DNA of 64,000 nt from CAVYBY01 sp963766935 (lineage in GTDB: Bacteria > Actinomycetota > UBA4738 > HRBIN12). Position numbers and translations under genes: made by a program. The stretch covers positions 124,001-188,000 of the forward strand of contig CAVYBY010000002.1 of NCBI GenBank assembly GCA_963766935.1. Direction: 5' to 3'. This document shows, piece by piece, positions 1 to 9,228 of the stretch. Under the pieces are notes generated by a model. That model was not told the origin of the DNA. It saw nothing but the letters and a program-made list of their open reading frames with translations, and did no database searches. The number at the start of each line of letters is the position of its first letter. Position 1 is the first letter of the stretch.

Positions 1-469
<469 letters not shown>

Positions 470-1441
470 TCAGCCGGCCGGACGCGGACGCTCGACGGAG
501 CCGGGGTCGGTGTTCGCCCCGCACACGAGCACGACCACCCGCTCCTCGGGCGCCGGCCGGTAGGCACCCGAGGCGAGGGCGGCGAACGCGGCCGCCCCAC
601 CCGGTTCCGCAACGACCCGGGCCGTCTCCCACAGCGCGAGCTGGGCGTCGCGGATGGCCTCGTCGGACACGAGCACCCGCCGTTCGACGAACCCGGCCTC
701 CACGACGGCGAACGCGATCGAGCCGAGCCGCCGTGTGCCGAGTGAGTCCGCGGCGATCCCACCCACCTCGACGTCGACCGGCGTGCCGGCCTCGATCGCG
801 GCGTGCAGGCATCGGCACCGCTCGGGTTCGACCGCGACGACGCGGACGTCGTTTCGAAACCACGACGCGATCCCGCCGATGAGCCCACCGCCGCCCACCG
901 CGACGAGCACGGTGTCGGCCTCGGGTGACTGCTCCGAGAGCTCGATCCCGATCGTCCCCTGCCCGGCGACGACGGCCGGCTGGTCGAAGGGATGGACGGT
1001 GAACGCGCCGGTCTCCGCGGCCCGTTCGCGGCTGGCCGCCGCCGCGTCGTCGTAGTACCCGGGGATCACCCGGACGCTGGCCCCGGTCGCCCGGATCCGC
1101 TCGATCTTGGCCTCCGGCGAGGTCCCGGGGACGAAGATCTCCGAGCGGAGCCCGAGCCTCGACGCGGCATGCGCCACGGCCAGCCCGAAGTTCCCGCCGC
1201 TCGCCGCGATCACGCCGGCCGGCGCAGAGCCGGCGACGAGGAGGGCGTTGAACGCGCCGCGCGCCTTGAACGACCCGGTGACCTGGTGATGCTCGAGCTT
1301 CAGCACGATCGATCCGGTCGCCCCCGACGGGTCTTCGATCGCAAGGACCGGCGTCCTTCTGATGTGGGGGTCGATCCGGTCGCGCGCGGCCTCGATCTCG
1401 TCTCGCCCGGGGACCTCCGCCCCGCCGTCGCCGTTCGTCAC
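470..1441 (-). CDS. PLP-dependent threonine dehydratase / serine racemase family enzyme
   Basis: Fold-type II pyridoxal-phosphate enzyme of 323 residues, of the single-domain threonine/serine dehydratase or serine racemase type; no C-terminal ACT-like regulatory domain follows, so it resembles catabolic or promiscuous enzymes rather than allosteric biosynthetic IlvA. Visible motifs are GSFKARGA with the Schiff-base lysine near residue 59, the phosphate-binding loop SGGNFGLA near 81-88, VAVGGGGLIGG and a terminal VCGANTDP. The GTG at 1441 overlaps the stop of the upstream glycosyltransferase gene in a GTGA arrangement, supporting this start and translational coupling. Exact substrate (threonine, serine, hydroxyaspartate) cannot be read from the sequence. 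Confidence 0.85.
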   Translation of the reverse strand: MTNGDGGAEVPGRDEIEAARDRIDPHIRRTPVLAIEDPSGATGSIVLKLEHHQVTGSFKARGAFNALLVAGSAPAGVIAASGGNFGLAVAHAASRLGLRSEIFVPGTSPEAKIERIRATGASVRVIPGYYDDAAAASRERAAETGAFTVHPFDQPAVVAGQGTIGIELSEQSPEADTVLVAVGGGGLIGGIASWFRNDVRVVAVEPERCRCLHAAIEAGTPVDVEVGGIAADSLGTRRLGSIAFAVVEAGFVERRVLVSDEAIRDAQLALWETARVVAEPGGAAAFAALASGAYRPAPEERVVVLVCGANTDPGSVERPRPAG

Positions 1442-2748
1442 CGCGACGTCCCCGTCCGGCCCCGCCGCCCCAGCGCCTCGATCAGGTCGGCCGCCCGCTG
1501 CTTGCCGTCGCGCGCCCGGATCTCGGCGCCCCGATCGGAAAGACGCCCGCGAAGGGGCTCGTCCGCCAGCAGCCGGTCGATCCCCGCGCGCAGGTCCTCC
1601 TCGTCGAAGGCGTAGGTCTCGAACCTGGCGCCGTATCCCGTTTCGTGGATCCGCTGGGCGTTGTCGTACTGGTCCCAGAACAGGGGGAGCACGATCATCG
1701 GCTTGCCGAAATGGAGGCTCTCCGTCGTCGTGTTGTTCCCTCCGTGCGTGATGACGAGGTCGACGAGCGGAATGATGCTCGTCTGTGGAAGCCGCGCCGC
1801 GCCCCACATGTTGCCGGCCAGCTCGAGCTCGTCGGCGCGTGGTCCCATCGAGACGATGTACCGGTGTCGCGTGCGGCCGAGCACGTCGATCAGCCGCCGC
1901 ATCAGATCCACGTCGGCGGAGCCGAGCGAGCCGAGCGAGAGGTAGATGAGGCCGCCGCCCGTGCCCGACCGAAGCTCGTCGGGGACCTCGAACGGCTCCT
2001 CGGTCTCGCGCACGCTCGACTCGAGGCGATGCCATGACGGACCGAGCGGCCGCGCGCGCCGGTAGTCGACGGCCTCGGGATACAGATACAGGTTCAGATC
2101 CGCAGATTCGTGGATGAACTCGAGGTCGGGCAGCGGCGGAGCGCCCTGCTCCCGGACCCAGGCGTCGTAGCTTTCCCACAGCTCCCGATGGGTCCGCTCG
2201 TACTCTTCGCGGAAGGGCGCCCAGCCGCCGCGATCGTCCTGCGGATACCCGCTGAACGCCGGCGCCAGATCGGGATCCTTCATCTCGAGCGGATTGCAGC
2301 TCATGATCCGAACCCAGGGCGCCGGTGAGGTCATCAGCGCGGGAAAGCTGTTCACGTTGTCCTCCACGACGACGTCGGGCTCGACCCGGTCGAGGATGGA
2401 GCGGAGCTGTGGCTCGCAATACTTCGCCCCGTCGATCAGCGAGGCCCATACGGGCCGGATGAAGGTGTCCAGCTGCTCGATGGTCGGCCGCCGGAACTGC
2501 GGAGCCGTCTCGGTGATGAAATCGGTCCAGAACTGGCCCGCGTCCTGCTCCTCACCCGAGGGCGCGGTCAGGTCGACCAGATCCTCCTCGAATCCGAGCG
2601 GTTCGAGCTTTCCCTTCCACGACGCCTCGGCCGCGAACACCACGCGGTGTCCCCGGTCGGTCAGCACCCGGCCGATGCCGATGCAATTGTTCGTCGGGCC
2701 GTAGGCGCTCTCCGGCATGAACACCACGGTCAGTTGGTCGCGTGTCAC
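1438..2748 (-). CDS. UGT-like glycosyltransferase (MGT/GT1 family)
   Basis: 436-residue GT-B glycosyltransferase resembling macrolide or plant-type UDP-glycosyltransferases. The C-terminal donor-binding signature is clear: VDLVITHGGNNTTTESLHFG and PMIVLPLFWDQYDNAQRI, with the histidine, glycines and the final D/Q positions typical of the family. The N terminus VVFMPESAYGPTNNCIGIGRVL is an acceptor-domain Rossmann start. It starts at GTG 2748; a TAGGCT hexamer on the minus strand ends 6 nt before it, so the message may be leaderless. The next gene downstream (PLP enzyme) overlaps its stop by 4 nt. Acceptor is unknown. Confidence 0.85.
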   Translation of the reverse strand: MTRDQLTVVFMPESAYGPTNNCIGIGRVLTDRGHRVVFAAEASWKGKLEPLGFEEDLVDLTAPSGEEQDAGQFWTDFITETAPQFRRPTIEQLDTFIRPVWASLIDGAKYCEPQLRSILDRVEPDVVVEDNVNSFPALMTSPAPWVRIMSCNPLEMKDPDLAPAFSGYPQDDRGGWAPFREEYERTHRELWESYDAWVREQGAPPLPDLEFIHESADLNLYLYPEAVDYRRARPLGPSWHRLESSVRETEEPFEVPDELRSGTGGGLIYLSLGSLGSADVDLMRRLIDVLGRTRHRYIVSMGPRADELELAGNMWGAARLPQTSIIPLVDLVITHGGNNTTTESLHFGKPMIVLPLFWDQYDNAQRIHETGYGARFETYAFDEEDLRAGIDRLLADEPLRGRLSDRGAEIRARDGKQRAADLIEALGRRGRTGTSR

Positions 2749-2754
2749 CGCCGA

Positions 2755-2760
2755 AGCCTA
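2755..2760 (-). promoter_or_regulatory. -10 hexamer TAGGCT, leaderless-type
   Basis: TAGGCT on the minus strand lies 6 nt before the GTG of the glycosyltransferase gene, so the predicted transcript start falls on or next to the start codon. Confidence 0.45.
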
Positions 2761-2770
2761 GAGGACGCGA

Positions 2771-2776
2771 TAGCGT
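2771..2776 (+). promoter_or_regulatory. -10 hexamer TAGCGT, leaderless-type
   Basis: TAGCGT lies 6 nt before the GTG at 2783. It is divergent from, and only 11 nt away from, the matching hexamer of the opposite gene. Confidence 0.45.
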
Positions 2777-2782
2777 GCGGGC

Positions 2783-3322
2783 GTGACACCGTCGCGCCGG
2801 GAGGCCGTTCGAACGCTCGTCGTGGGTCGCGGCAAGATCGAGCGGCTTCTCGCCCGGCTGCCTCCGAAGGCACGGTCCAGCCCCGGTCTCGGTGGCGGCG
2901 CGTGGTCGGCCAAGGATCTCGTGGGTCATCTCGCGTCCTGGGAGGAGAACGCCCTCGACGCACTGGCTGCCTGGGAGCGAGGCGAGCCGGCGCCGCTCGA
3001 TGTGGCGCTCCGCACGGCCGGCATCAACCAGCTCAATGCGACGTGGGTAGAGGCGCGGGCCTCATGGACGTGGTCGCGCGTGCACCGTCAGGAGGGACGG
3101 GTGAACGAGATGCTCCTTCAGGCCATCCGCGCCCTGTCGGAGGAACGCTGGCTCGCGCGGGCGACACCTCGCTCGCGAAGATCGCTCGGCGATCGGCTCG
3201 GAGGCATCCTGGGTGGCCCGGCTGGCCCCTTCATGCACGCCGACGCGCACCTGCCCGACCTGCGGGCCCTGGTGGCGTCTGCCACCAAGGCCGCGCGGCC
3301 GGGTCGCGTCAGTGGATCGTGA
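2783..3322 (+). CDS. DinB-like / ClbS-type four-helix protein
   Basis: 179-residue protein of the DinB/YfiT-like superfamily, which includes thiol-dependent transferases and DNA-protective hydrolases. Supporting features are the N-terminal helix VGRGKIERLLARLP, the conserved WSAKDLVGHLASWEENAL segment with its histidine, and a second histidine near the C terminus in FMHADAHLPDLRALV; such spaced histidines bind a metal in this superfamily. No biochemical function can be assigned. GTG start at 2783 follows a -10-like TAGCGT by 6 nt. Its 3' end overlaps the stop of the convergent RCC1-repeat gene by 14 nt. Confidence 0.65.
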   Translation: MTPSRREAVRTLVVGRGKIERLLARLPPKARSSPGLGGGAWSAKDLVGHLASWEENALDALAAWERGEPAPLDVALRTAGINQLNATWVEARASWTWSRVHRQEGRVNEMLLQAIRALSEERWLARATPRSRRSLGDRLGGILGGPAGPFMHADAHLPDLRALVASATKAARPGRVSGS

Positions 3323-5375
3323 TGTTCTTCGTCAGCGAGTTCACCAGGGCCATCGACGGATCGTAGACATCGACGCGAACCTGGTAGTTGCCCGGAGCCA
3401 ATCCGGCCGACGTCGCGATCGTGGCCGAGAACAGCCGGCTCGTGTCGTCGTATGCCATGCACAGAACCGACCCGCCGCCGGAGAAGGTCACCTTCGCCCG
3501 GCAGTCGGTTCCGATGCTCCGACCCTCGGCCTTCGGGATCGCCGCGACCGAATCATCGAAGAGCGCGAGCTCGACCGGGACGTCGTCGCCGGCGGTGTAG
3601 GAGTTGCCCGGCTGTGACAGCACCGTCCGGTAGCGGACCGTCGTCACGGCCGACTTCGTCGTGGAGTTGCCGGCCACGTCGGTGGCCGTGCAGGTCACGG
3701 TGCGCAGCCCCACGCTTGCCGTGCTGATCGGATCGCAGGTCGGCGCCCCGGCGAGACCCGAGATGTTGTCGCTCGAGGTCGGATTCGCCGAGGCCGACCC
3801 GTGCAGATAGACGTTGTCGGGCGCGCCGACGATGAGCGCCGGTGCTTTCTTGTCGATCTTGAGCTGCTTGACGACCGCCGAGCTGGTGTTGCCTTCGGAG
3901 TCCGTTGCCGTGCAGGAGATGTTGAGGACTCCGTTCTTTGAGATCCGAAGCCCGGCCGACGCGGTCGAGGTGCCGAGGCCCTGGAGGGAGCGGAGCTTCT
4001 GGCTGCCGCAGCTGATCGCCGTGACGGCGCTGCCGCCACGACTGGTGTCGTCCGCGGAGACGGTTCCGGTGATCGGCCCGCTCACGAACCAGCCGGCGGA
4101 ACCGTCGGGCGTTCCCGAGTTCGGACCGGTGATCACGATCGTTACCGTCGGCGCCTGGGTGTCGTTGCCGCCGCTCAGCCCGATGACGCCGGTCGGCGTC
4201 AGGTGATCGTCGGTCGTCCCATCACCGAGTTGACCGGAGTCGTTGGAGCCCCAGCACTCGACCGCGCCGGCGTTCGTGCGCGCGCAGGTGTGCACCTCGC
4301 CGGCGCCGAGCCCCGCCACACCGGAGAGCCCTCCGACCGGGCCGGGCACGTCGCTTTCATCCGTCGTTCCGTCGCCGAGCTGTCCCGCCCGGTTGTCGCC
4401 CCAGCACGAGACCGTGCCGCCGGTTCGCGCGCAGCTGTGCTCGTCGCCGGCGATGACGGTGTTGACGCCGCTCGAGAGCCCGGAGACGGCGGTCGGCACG
4501 TGACGGTCGACCTTCGTGCCGTCGCCGATCTCACCGTGCTGGTTCCAGCCCCAGCACATGGCCGCCCCGGCGCTCGTGCGCGCACAGGTGTGCAGCCCGC
4601 CGGCGGCGATGTTCGTGACCCCGCTCGCGAGGCCGACCACGCTCACGGGGGTCTTCCGCTTCCTCGTGCTGTTATCGCCGACCTGGCCGGTGGTGTTTCC
4701 GCCCCAGCACTGCACGCCGCCCGTGGAAAGCAGGGCGCAGCTGTGGGCCGCACCAAGGGCGACGGCGGTCACGCCGTTCGTCAGGCCCGTCACGTCGACC
4801 GGAGTCCGGCGGATCTTCGTCGTGCCGTCGCCGAGCTGGCCGTCGGAGTTGAGCCCCCAGCACTTGACCCCGCCGCCGGTGGTCAGGGCGCAGGCGTGGG
4901 ACGCTCCGGCCGCGATCGCCTGGACGCCACTCGTCAGCCCCGAGACGTCGACCGGGGTGTGGCGCTCCTTGCCGGTGCCGTCGCCGAGCTGGCCCGACTT
5001 GTTGAGGCCCCAGCACTGGACGCCGCCCGCGTTGAGCAGCGCGCAGCTGAAGGAGTTGCCGGCCGCGATCGCCTGGACGCCGCTCGTGAGGCCGCTGACG
5101 GCTCCCGGCAGCGAGCGGGTGATCGTCCGGCCGTCGCCGAGCTGGCCGAAGTCGTTCCCGCCCCAACAGCGCACCCCACCCGAGCTCGTGAGCGCGCACG
5201 TGTGGTCGGTTCCGGTGACGACCTGGGTGGCGCTCGTCGCCGACGCGGTCGGGGCGCCGAGGGCGATGATGCCGAGGCTCGTCGTGGCCACGACGAGGGC
5301 AATTCCGAGTCGTGCGACTGCCGAGCGGGCGAACGCCGTCGGCTGTGCCTTGCGAACGTGGTGGAAGCGAATCAT
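3309..5375 (-). CDS. Secreted RCC1-repeat protein with C-terminal Ig-like region
   Basis: 688 residues. An N-terminal signal peptide (hydrophobic stretch near 20-45 ending ASA) is followed by seven RCC1-type blades, residues about 50-400, each carrying a C-W-G-x-N-x-x-G-Q-L-G-D-G-type motif (for example CWGGNDFGQLGDG and CWGLNKSGQLGDG) plus a CAL or CAR cysteine, giving paired cysteines per blade. Residues about 405-590 contain two Ig/HYR-like segments with CTATDSEGN and CTATDVAGN motifs. The RCC1 fold is a seven-bladed propeller, so the repeat number is complete. Extracellular adhesion or binding is inferred; ligand unknown. ATG 5375 is preceded by GGAGGGG. Confidence 0.85.
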   Translation of the reverse strand: MIRFHHVRKAQPTAFARSAVARLGIALVVATTSLGIIALGAPTASATSATQVVTGTDHTCALTSSGGVRCWGGNDFGQLGDGRTITRSLPGAVSGLTSGVQAIAAGNSFSCALLNAGGVQCWGLNKSGQLGDGTGKERHTPVDVSGLTSGVQAIAAGASHACALTTGGGVKCWGLNSDGQLGDGTTKIRRTPVDVTGLTNGVTAVALGAAHSCALLSTGGVQCWGGNTTGQVGDNSTRKRKTPVSVVGLASGVTNIAAGGLHTCARTSAGAAMCWGWNQHGEIGDGTKVDRHVPTAVSGLSSGVNTVIAGDEHSCARTGGTVSCWGDNRAGQLGDGTTDESDVPGPVGGLSGVAGLGAGEVHTCARTNAGAVECWGSNDSGQLGDGTTDDHLTPTGVIGLSGGNDTQAPTVTIVITGPNSGTPDGSAGWFVSGPITGTVSADDTSRGGSAVTAISCGSQKLRSLQGLGTSTASAGLRISKNGVLNISCTATDSEGNTSSAVVKQLKIDKKAPALIVGAPDNVYLHGSASANPTSSDNISGLAGAPTCDPISTASVGLRTVTCTATDVAGNSTTKSAVTTVRYRTVLSQPGNSYTAGDDVPVELALFDDSVAAIPKAEGRSIGTDCRAKVTFSGGGSVLCMAYDDTSRLFSATIATSAGLAPGNYQVRVDVYDPSMALVNSLTKNITIH
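4200..5230 (-). repeat. Seven coding repeats of about 150 bp (RCC1 blades)
   Basis: The DNA encoding the propeller is a set of seven divergent tandem units of roughly 150 bp. Recurrent landmarks on the plus strand are ccccagca (complement of the CWG codons) and gtcgccgagctg (complement of QLGDG). The repeats are coding and diverged. Confidence 0.8.
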
Positions 5376-5506
5376 GTACCCCTCCCGGCGAGCACGGACA
5401 ATGCACCGAACACGAACGGTGCAGAGGACGTAGGTCGTGTCCCCTACGACATTCGGCTGCGACCCTAGGGGCCGCTCACGCGCGCGTCAATCGGCCGAAG
5501 GGAGGG

Positions 5507-6337
5507 TCAGGGGACGACGATGACCGGGGTTCCAAGCCGCAGCCAGGGCTTGAGCTGAGCAAGTGTGGTCTCGCTCACGCGGACGCACCCGGCGCTTCGC
5601 GCCTGTCCGATCGAGGAGGGGTTGTTCGTGCCGTGGATCGCCAGCTGATTGCCGCCGCTCCATCCGGACGGCAGCCGGGGCTGGATCCCGGAGATGCCGA
5701 AGGCGAAGGATCCGAGGTAGTGGCCGACCCAGAACGCGACGCGGTCCGTGACGAAGTAGCGGCCGGGCGGGGTCGGGGAGTTCGAAGCTCCAATCGCGGC
5801 CGGAGCGCCGTACACGCGCTCGGCGCCGCGGAAGAGCTCGATCCGCCGTTCGGACAGGTCGATGTGGACGCTGATCCGGGTCGTGGTGCGCCGGAGCCCG
5901 TCGATCGGAATCCAGCCCTCGTGACGGGGGCTGACGTAGGGGAGTTGGAGCAGGCCCCAGTGACCGTCGCGGGAGACCTGCTCGATCCACGCGACGATCG
6001 GCACTCGGTAGTACTTCGAGAACGCGGTCACGGTGCCGACCACCGGGGAACCGGACCACGGGCGGGCGTGGGCCTCGAGATCGTGGCGGAGATGAACGAG
6101 GATCTGAGCGGTCTGCGGGCGCGCGACGGAGCGCGGGTGGGGGCTTGCGACGGGCGTCGCCGCGTCGGCGGGGTTCTCGGCCGGCCGCGGGGGCACCCGG
6201 ACGGCTACCGGTGGGGAGGCGCCCTGGGCGCTTCTCTCGCCGGCCGCCTCTGCGGCGGTCGCCGTGAGGCCGATGGCAACCATGGAAACCACGGCAACGA
6301 TCGCCCACGATCTGCGAGTTCTCTCATTGCGCCCCAT
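5507..6337 (-). CDS. L,D-transpeptidase (YkuD domain) with SH3-like region
   Basis: 276-residue exported protein. A membrane anchor or signal sequence lies at residues 10-32 (SWAIVAVVSMVAIGLTATAA). Residues about 75-150 look like a bacterial SH3-type wall-binding segment (HLRHDLEAHARPW...GWIPIDGLRR). The C-terminal half is a YkuD domain: ISVHIDLSERRIELFRG, then LAIHGTNNPSSIGQARSAGC, followed by VRV. The catalytic cysteine is present, but the usual S-H-G-C is S-A-G-C here. L,D-transpeptidases make 3-3 cross-links in peptidoglycan or attach proteins to it. ATG 6337 is chosen because it directly precedes the signal sequence. Divergent from the aldolase gene. Confidence 0.85.
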   Translation of the reverse strand: MGRNERTRRSWAIVAVVSMVAIGLTATAAEAAGERSAQGASPPVAVRVPPRPAENPADAATPVASPHPRSVARPQTAQILVHLRHDLEAHARPWSGSPVVGTVTAFSKYYRVPIVAWIEQVSRDGHWGLLQLPYVSPRHEGWIPIDGLRRTTTRISVHIDLSERRIELFRGAERVYGAPAAIGASNSPTPPGRYFVTDRVAFWVGHYLGSFAFGISGIQPRLPSGWSGGNQLAIHGTNNPSSIGQARSAGCVRVSETTLAQLKPWLRLGTPVIVVP

Positions 6338-6550
6338 GGAGTATCTATCGACCGGTTGAGGCCGTACCTGAACTCGAGTAGACAATTGGCGGTAAGCCGG
6401 GATCGGGCCGGCGGGGCTCCCGACCCCCTCATGCGCAGCGACGATTCGCCCCCCGAGCTGCCGGCCGATAGGCTTGGCCGGACCCGGGCCCCCCCAAGCG
6501 ACCCCAAGCGACAAGACCGACCGAGACCCCGGGCGGAGGGTGAACCAACG

Positions 6551-7573
6551 ATGAGCGAGGCCTTGGTGCAAACGGCTCGAACGCTCGTGGCTCCCGAGAA
6601 GGGGATCCTGGCTGCCGACGAGTCCACCGGGACGATCGGCATGCGCTTCGACCAGATCGGGATCGCGTCCACCGAAGAGAATCGCCGTCTTTACCGGCAG
6701 ATGCTCCTGACGGTGCCGGGTCTGGGGGAGCACATCAGCGGCGTGATCCTCTACGACGAGACCATCCGCCAGGCGACGCAGGATGGGACGCCGTTCACCG
6801 AGGTCCTGCGGGCCGCGGACATCATCCCGGGCATCAAGGTCGACATCGGGGCGAAGCTGCTGGCCGGGTTTCCGGGCGAGGCGGTGACGGAGGGACTCGA
6901 CGGGCTGCGCGAGCGTTTCGAGGAGTACCGGGGGCTCGGGGCTCGCTTCGCGAAATGGCGGGCCACGATCTCGATCGACACCCAGCGGGACCTTCCCACC
7001 GAGTTCGCCATCCTGGCGAACGAGCACGCGATGGCCCGGTACGCGGCGCTGTCTCAAGAGGCCGACGTGGTTCCGATCGTCGAGCCCGAGGTGCTGATGA
7101 AAGGAGACCACGGCCTCGAGGACTGCGCCGCCGCCACCTCGCGAACGCTGCAGGTCCTCTACGCCCAGCTCGAGGCGCACCGGGTCCAGCTTCCCGGGAC
7201 GCTCCTCAAGGTCAACATGGTCGTGCCGGGCGCCGACAGCCCGAATCAGGTACCGGACGAGACCGTCGCGGAGGCGACCATCGCGATGCTCACCGAGTGC
7301 GTCCCGGCGGACGTTCCCGGGATCGTGTTCCTCTCGGGTGGGATGTCCGACGAGGCGGCCACGAACCGGCTGAACGAGATGAACAAACGCGGCCCGCTTC
7401 CCTGGGAGCTGTCCTTCTCGTATGGGCGGGCCCTGCAGCAGCCGGCCCTCAAGGCGTGGGCGGGGGAAGCGGCGAACGTGGGGGTGGGGCAGGCCGCGCT
7501 TGCCCATCGGGCCAGGATGAACGGGCTCGCCCGCGCGGGCCGCTACTCACCCGACCTCGAGTCGGCCGCATAA
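6551..7573 (+). CDS. fba: Class I fructose-bisphosphate aldolase
   Basis: 340-residue Schiff-base aldolase of the eukaryote-like class I family, cleaving fructose 1,6-bisphosphate to dihydroxyacetone phosphate and glyceraldehyde 3-phosphate. Motifs include AADESTGTIG (residues about 21-30), the GVILYDETIRQ strand, FAKWRA near 133-138, PIVEPEVLMKGDH near 175-187, and LLKVNMV with the Schiff-base lysine at about 220. ATG 6551 was selected because family members start just before TARTLVAPEKGILAADES; the reading frame stays open far upstream but the extra sequence is not aldolase. Class I enzymes do not need the divalent metal of class II. Confidence 0.93.
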   Translation: MSEALVQTARTLVAPEKGILAADESTGTIGMRFDQIGIASTEENRRLYRQMLLTVPGLGEHISGVILYDETIRQATQDGTPFTEVLRAADIIPGIKVDIGAKLLAGFPGEAVTEGLDGLRERFEEYRGLGARFAKWRATISIDTQRDLPTEFAILANEHAMARYAALSQEADVVPIVEPEVLMKGDHGLEDCAAATSRTLQVLYAQLEAHRVQLPGTLLKVNMVVPGADSPNQVPDETVAEATIAMLTECVPADVPGIVFLSGGMSDEAATNRLNEMNKRGPLPWELSFSYGRALQQPALKAWAGEAANVGVGQAALAHRARMNGLARAGRYSPDLESAA

Positions 7574-7677
7574 CCGCAGGCAGCGGCGCGCCCCGGCGGA
7601 TCGGCCCCGATCGGCCCACTTCCGGAGCGGGTTCCGGCGCGGTACGATCCGGTCTCGACTGAACGGAGGTTCAAACA

Positions 7678-8892
7678 ATGGTCCAGCGGACGGCGGCGCC
7701 GATCGATCCCGCCCTCCTCGAGCGGGTGCTCCAGCCGTTCGAGAAGGCGCTCACGCTGCCGGCCGAGGCGTATCGCTCGCAGGAGGTGCTCGATTGGGAG
7801 GTCGCGCACTTCTTCGAAGGCTCGTGGCTGTGCATCGGGCGGAGCGTCGACCTGATGACGCCCGGCGACCAGCGAGCGGTGGCGTTCTCGAACCGCGAGC
7901 TGCTGCTCGTCCGCGGCGACGACCACGTGCTTCGGTCCTTCTTCAATACGTGCCGCCACCGCGGCCACGAGCTGCTGCAGGTCGGAGAGCGGAACAACGC
8001 CCGCGGGGTGAAGTGCCCGTATCACGCGTGGGTGTACTCCCTCGAAGGCCGGTTGAAGGCGGTGCCCCGCTTCGAGGAGTTCACCAAGCTCGATGAGTTC
8101 CGCAAGGAGGACTACCCCCTCGTGTCGGTGCCCACCGCCGAGTGGCACGGGTGGGTCTTCGTCAACCTTTCCGGGGACGCCCCCACCTTCGAGGAGCACG
8201 CGGGCAACATCGGAGTCGCGATCGACGACTACCGGCCCGAGACGCTCGTGGACGTCGCGTCGCACGAGTACGTGATCGCGGCGAACTGGAAGATCGTCGT
8301 CGAGAACTACATGGAGTGCTACCACTGCTCGAACATCCACCCGGAGCTGTGCGCGGTCTCGGCACCGGAGTCCGGCGACATCCCGTACGACGAGCTCCCG
8401 AACGGCGTCTGGACGGGGGGTCCCATGACCCTTCTCGATCACGCCGAGACCATGTCGCTCGACGGCAAGAGCGGGGGCGTCCGCATCCCGTCCGTTCCCG
8501 AGGCGCGGCACCGCGAGGTCGGATATGCGGCGTTGTTCCCGAACCTGCTGATCAGCCCGCATCCCGACTACGTGATGACGCACCGGCTCGTGCCGATCGC
8601 GCCCGATCAAACCTGGGTCGAGTGCGTCTGGTCGTTCCCCGCCGAGGCGTTCGAGAAGCCGGGATTCTCACCGGATTACGCGGCCGAGTTCTGGGACGTC
8701 ACCAACCGTGAGGACTGGGCGGCCTGCGAGTCCGTCCAGCGTTCGGTGAACGCCGGGGGATACCACCAAGGGCCGGTCTCCTCGTGGGAGATCGGGGTCT
8801 ACGACGCGATGGAGGTCGTCGCCCGGGGCTACCTGGAGGGCCACCTCTCGCCGCCTTCGAGCTCGTACATGGACCTGTCATGGCAACATTGA
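7678..8892 (+). CDS. Rieske-type aromatic ring-hydroxylating oxygenase, alpha subunit
   Basis: 404-residue Rieske non-heme iron oxygenase. The [2Fe-2S] ligands are Cys92, His94, Cys113 and His116 (TCRHRGHE and KCPYHAW). The catalytic domain has NWKIVVENYMECYHCSNIHP, with His216 and His221 as iron ligands. Relatives act on aromatic compounds, carnitine, choline or glycine betaine; the ENYMECYHC form is common among the quaternary-ammonium demethylase group, but substrate is not determinable here. No ferredoxin or reductase gene is adjacent, so electrons must come from elsewhere. ATG 7678 follows a good ribosome site (ACGGAGG) and a TACGAT hexamer at about 7642-7647. Confidence 0.88.
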   Translation: MVQRTAAPIDPALLERVLQPFEKALTLPAEAYRSQEVLDWEVAHFFEGSWLCIGRSVDLMTPGDQRAVAFSNRELLLVRGDDHVLRSFFNTCRHRGHELLQVGERNNARGVKCPYHAWVYSLEGRLKAVPRFEEFTKLDEFRKEDYPLVSVPTAEWHGWVFVNLSGDAPTFEEHAGNIGVAIDDYRPETLVDVASHEYVIAANWKIVVENYMECYHCSNIHPELCAVSAPESGDIPYDELPNGVWTGGPMTLLDHAETMSLDGKSGGVRIPSVPEARHREVGYAALFPNLLISPHPDYVMTHRLVPIAPDQTWVECVWSFPAEAFEKPGFSPDYAAEFWDVTNREDWAACESVQRSVNAGGYHQGPVSSWEIGVYDAMEVVARGYLEGHLSPPSSSYMDLSWQH

Positions 8893-8906
8893 CCAGAGGG
8901 AGCCTG

Positions 8907-8912
8907 TAGGCT
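8907..8912 (+). promoter_or_regulatory. -10 hexamer TAGGCT, leaderless-type
   Basis: TAGGCT ends 8 nt before the ATG at 8921; no ribosome-binding site lies between. Confidence 0.4.
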
Positions 8913-8920
8913 CGCCGGCG

Positions 8921-9208
8921 ATGGGCAGACGCCTGGGGTGGCAGGCATTCGTCGAGGTTCCTTCCCTGTGGTTCAGCTTGCAGCTCGTCGAACTGGTCGT
9001 TGCCCTGGGGCTGCTCCCCATTCTGGTTCCGGGCAGGTGGTCGGAGCTCGAGCGCCTGGCCAGCGCGCTGTCCGTGTACATCCTGCTGACCATCTTCAAC
9101 TACATGTTGATCCAGAGGTCCCATCCGAGGCCCGCGCCCGCCGAGGACGACGTCGTCGTCATCCCCGAGCCCGCCGGCGAGGGGACCGGCGAGCACTCGC
9201 GAACCTGA
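8921..9208 (+). CDS. Small membrane protein, unknown function
   Basis: 95 residues with two predicted membrane helices, about 15-37 (LWFSLQLVELVVALGLLPILV) and 45-65 (ALSVYILLTIFNYMLI), followed by an acidic, proline-rich cytosolic or periplasmic tail (PAPAEDDVVVIPEPAGEGTG). I recognise no family. ATG 8921 is preceded by a TAGGCT hexamer at 8907-8912 with an 8-nt gap. It sits between the Rieske gene and the convergent cyclophilin gene. Confidence 0.6.
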   Translation: MGRRLGWQAFVEVPSLWFSLQLVELVVALGLLPILVPGRWSELERLASALSVYILLTIFNYMLIQRSHPRPAPAEDDVVVIPEPAGEGTGEHSRT

Positions 9209-9228
9209 GGGCGTTCGCGCGCAACCCC

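Noticed and set aside
4200..5230. Regular 150-bp repeats resembling a repeat array such as CRISPR
   Set aside because: Units are diverged, have no spacers and encode RCC1 blades.
5430..5449. Small hairpin CGTAGG/CCTACG upstream of the RCC1-repeat gene
   Set aside because: Only 6 bp, no T-run, and between divergent-from-terminator positions; not supported as terminator or operator.
4203..5468. Open frames opposite the RCC1 repeats
   Set aside because: They are the antisense image of the repeats, low in complexity, and the minus-strand reading has a signal peptide and real blades.
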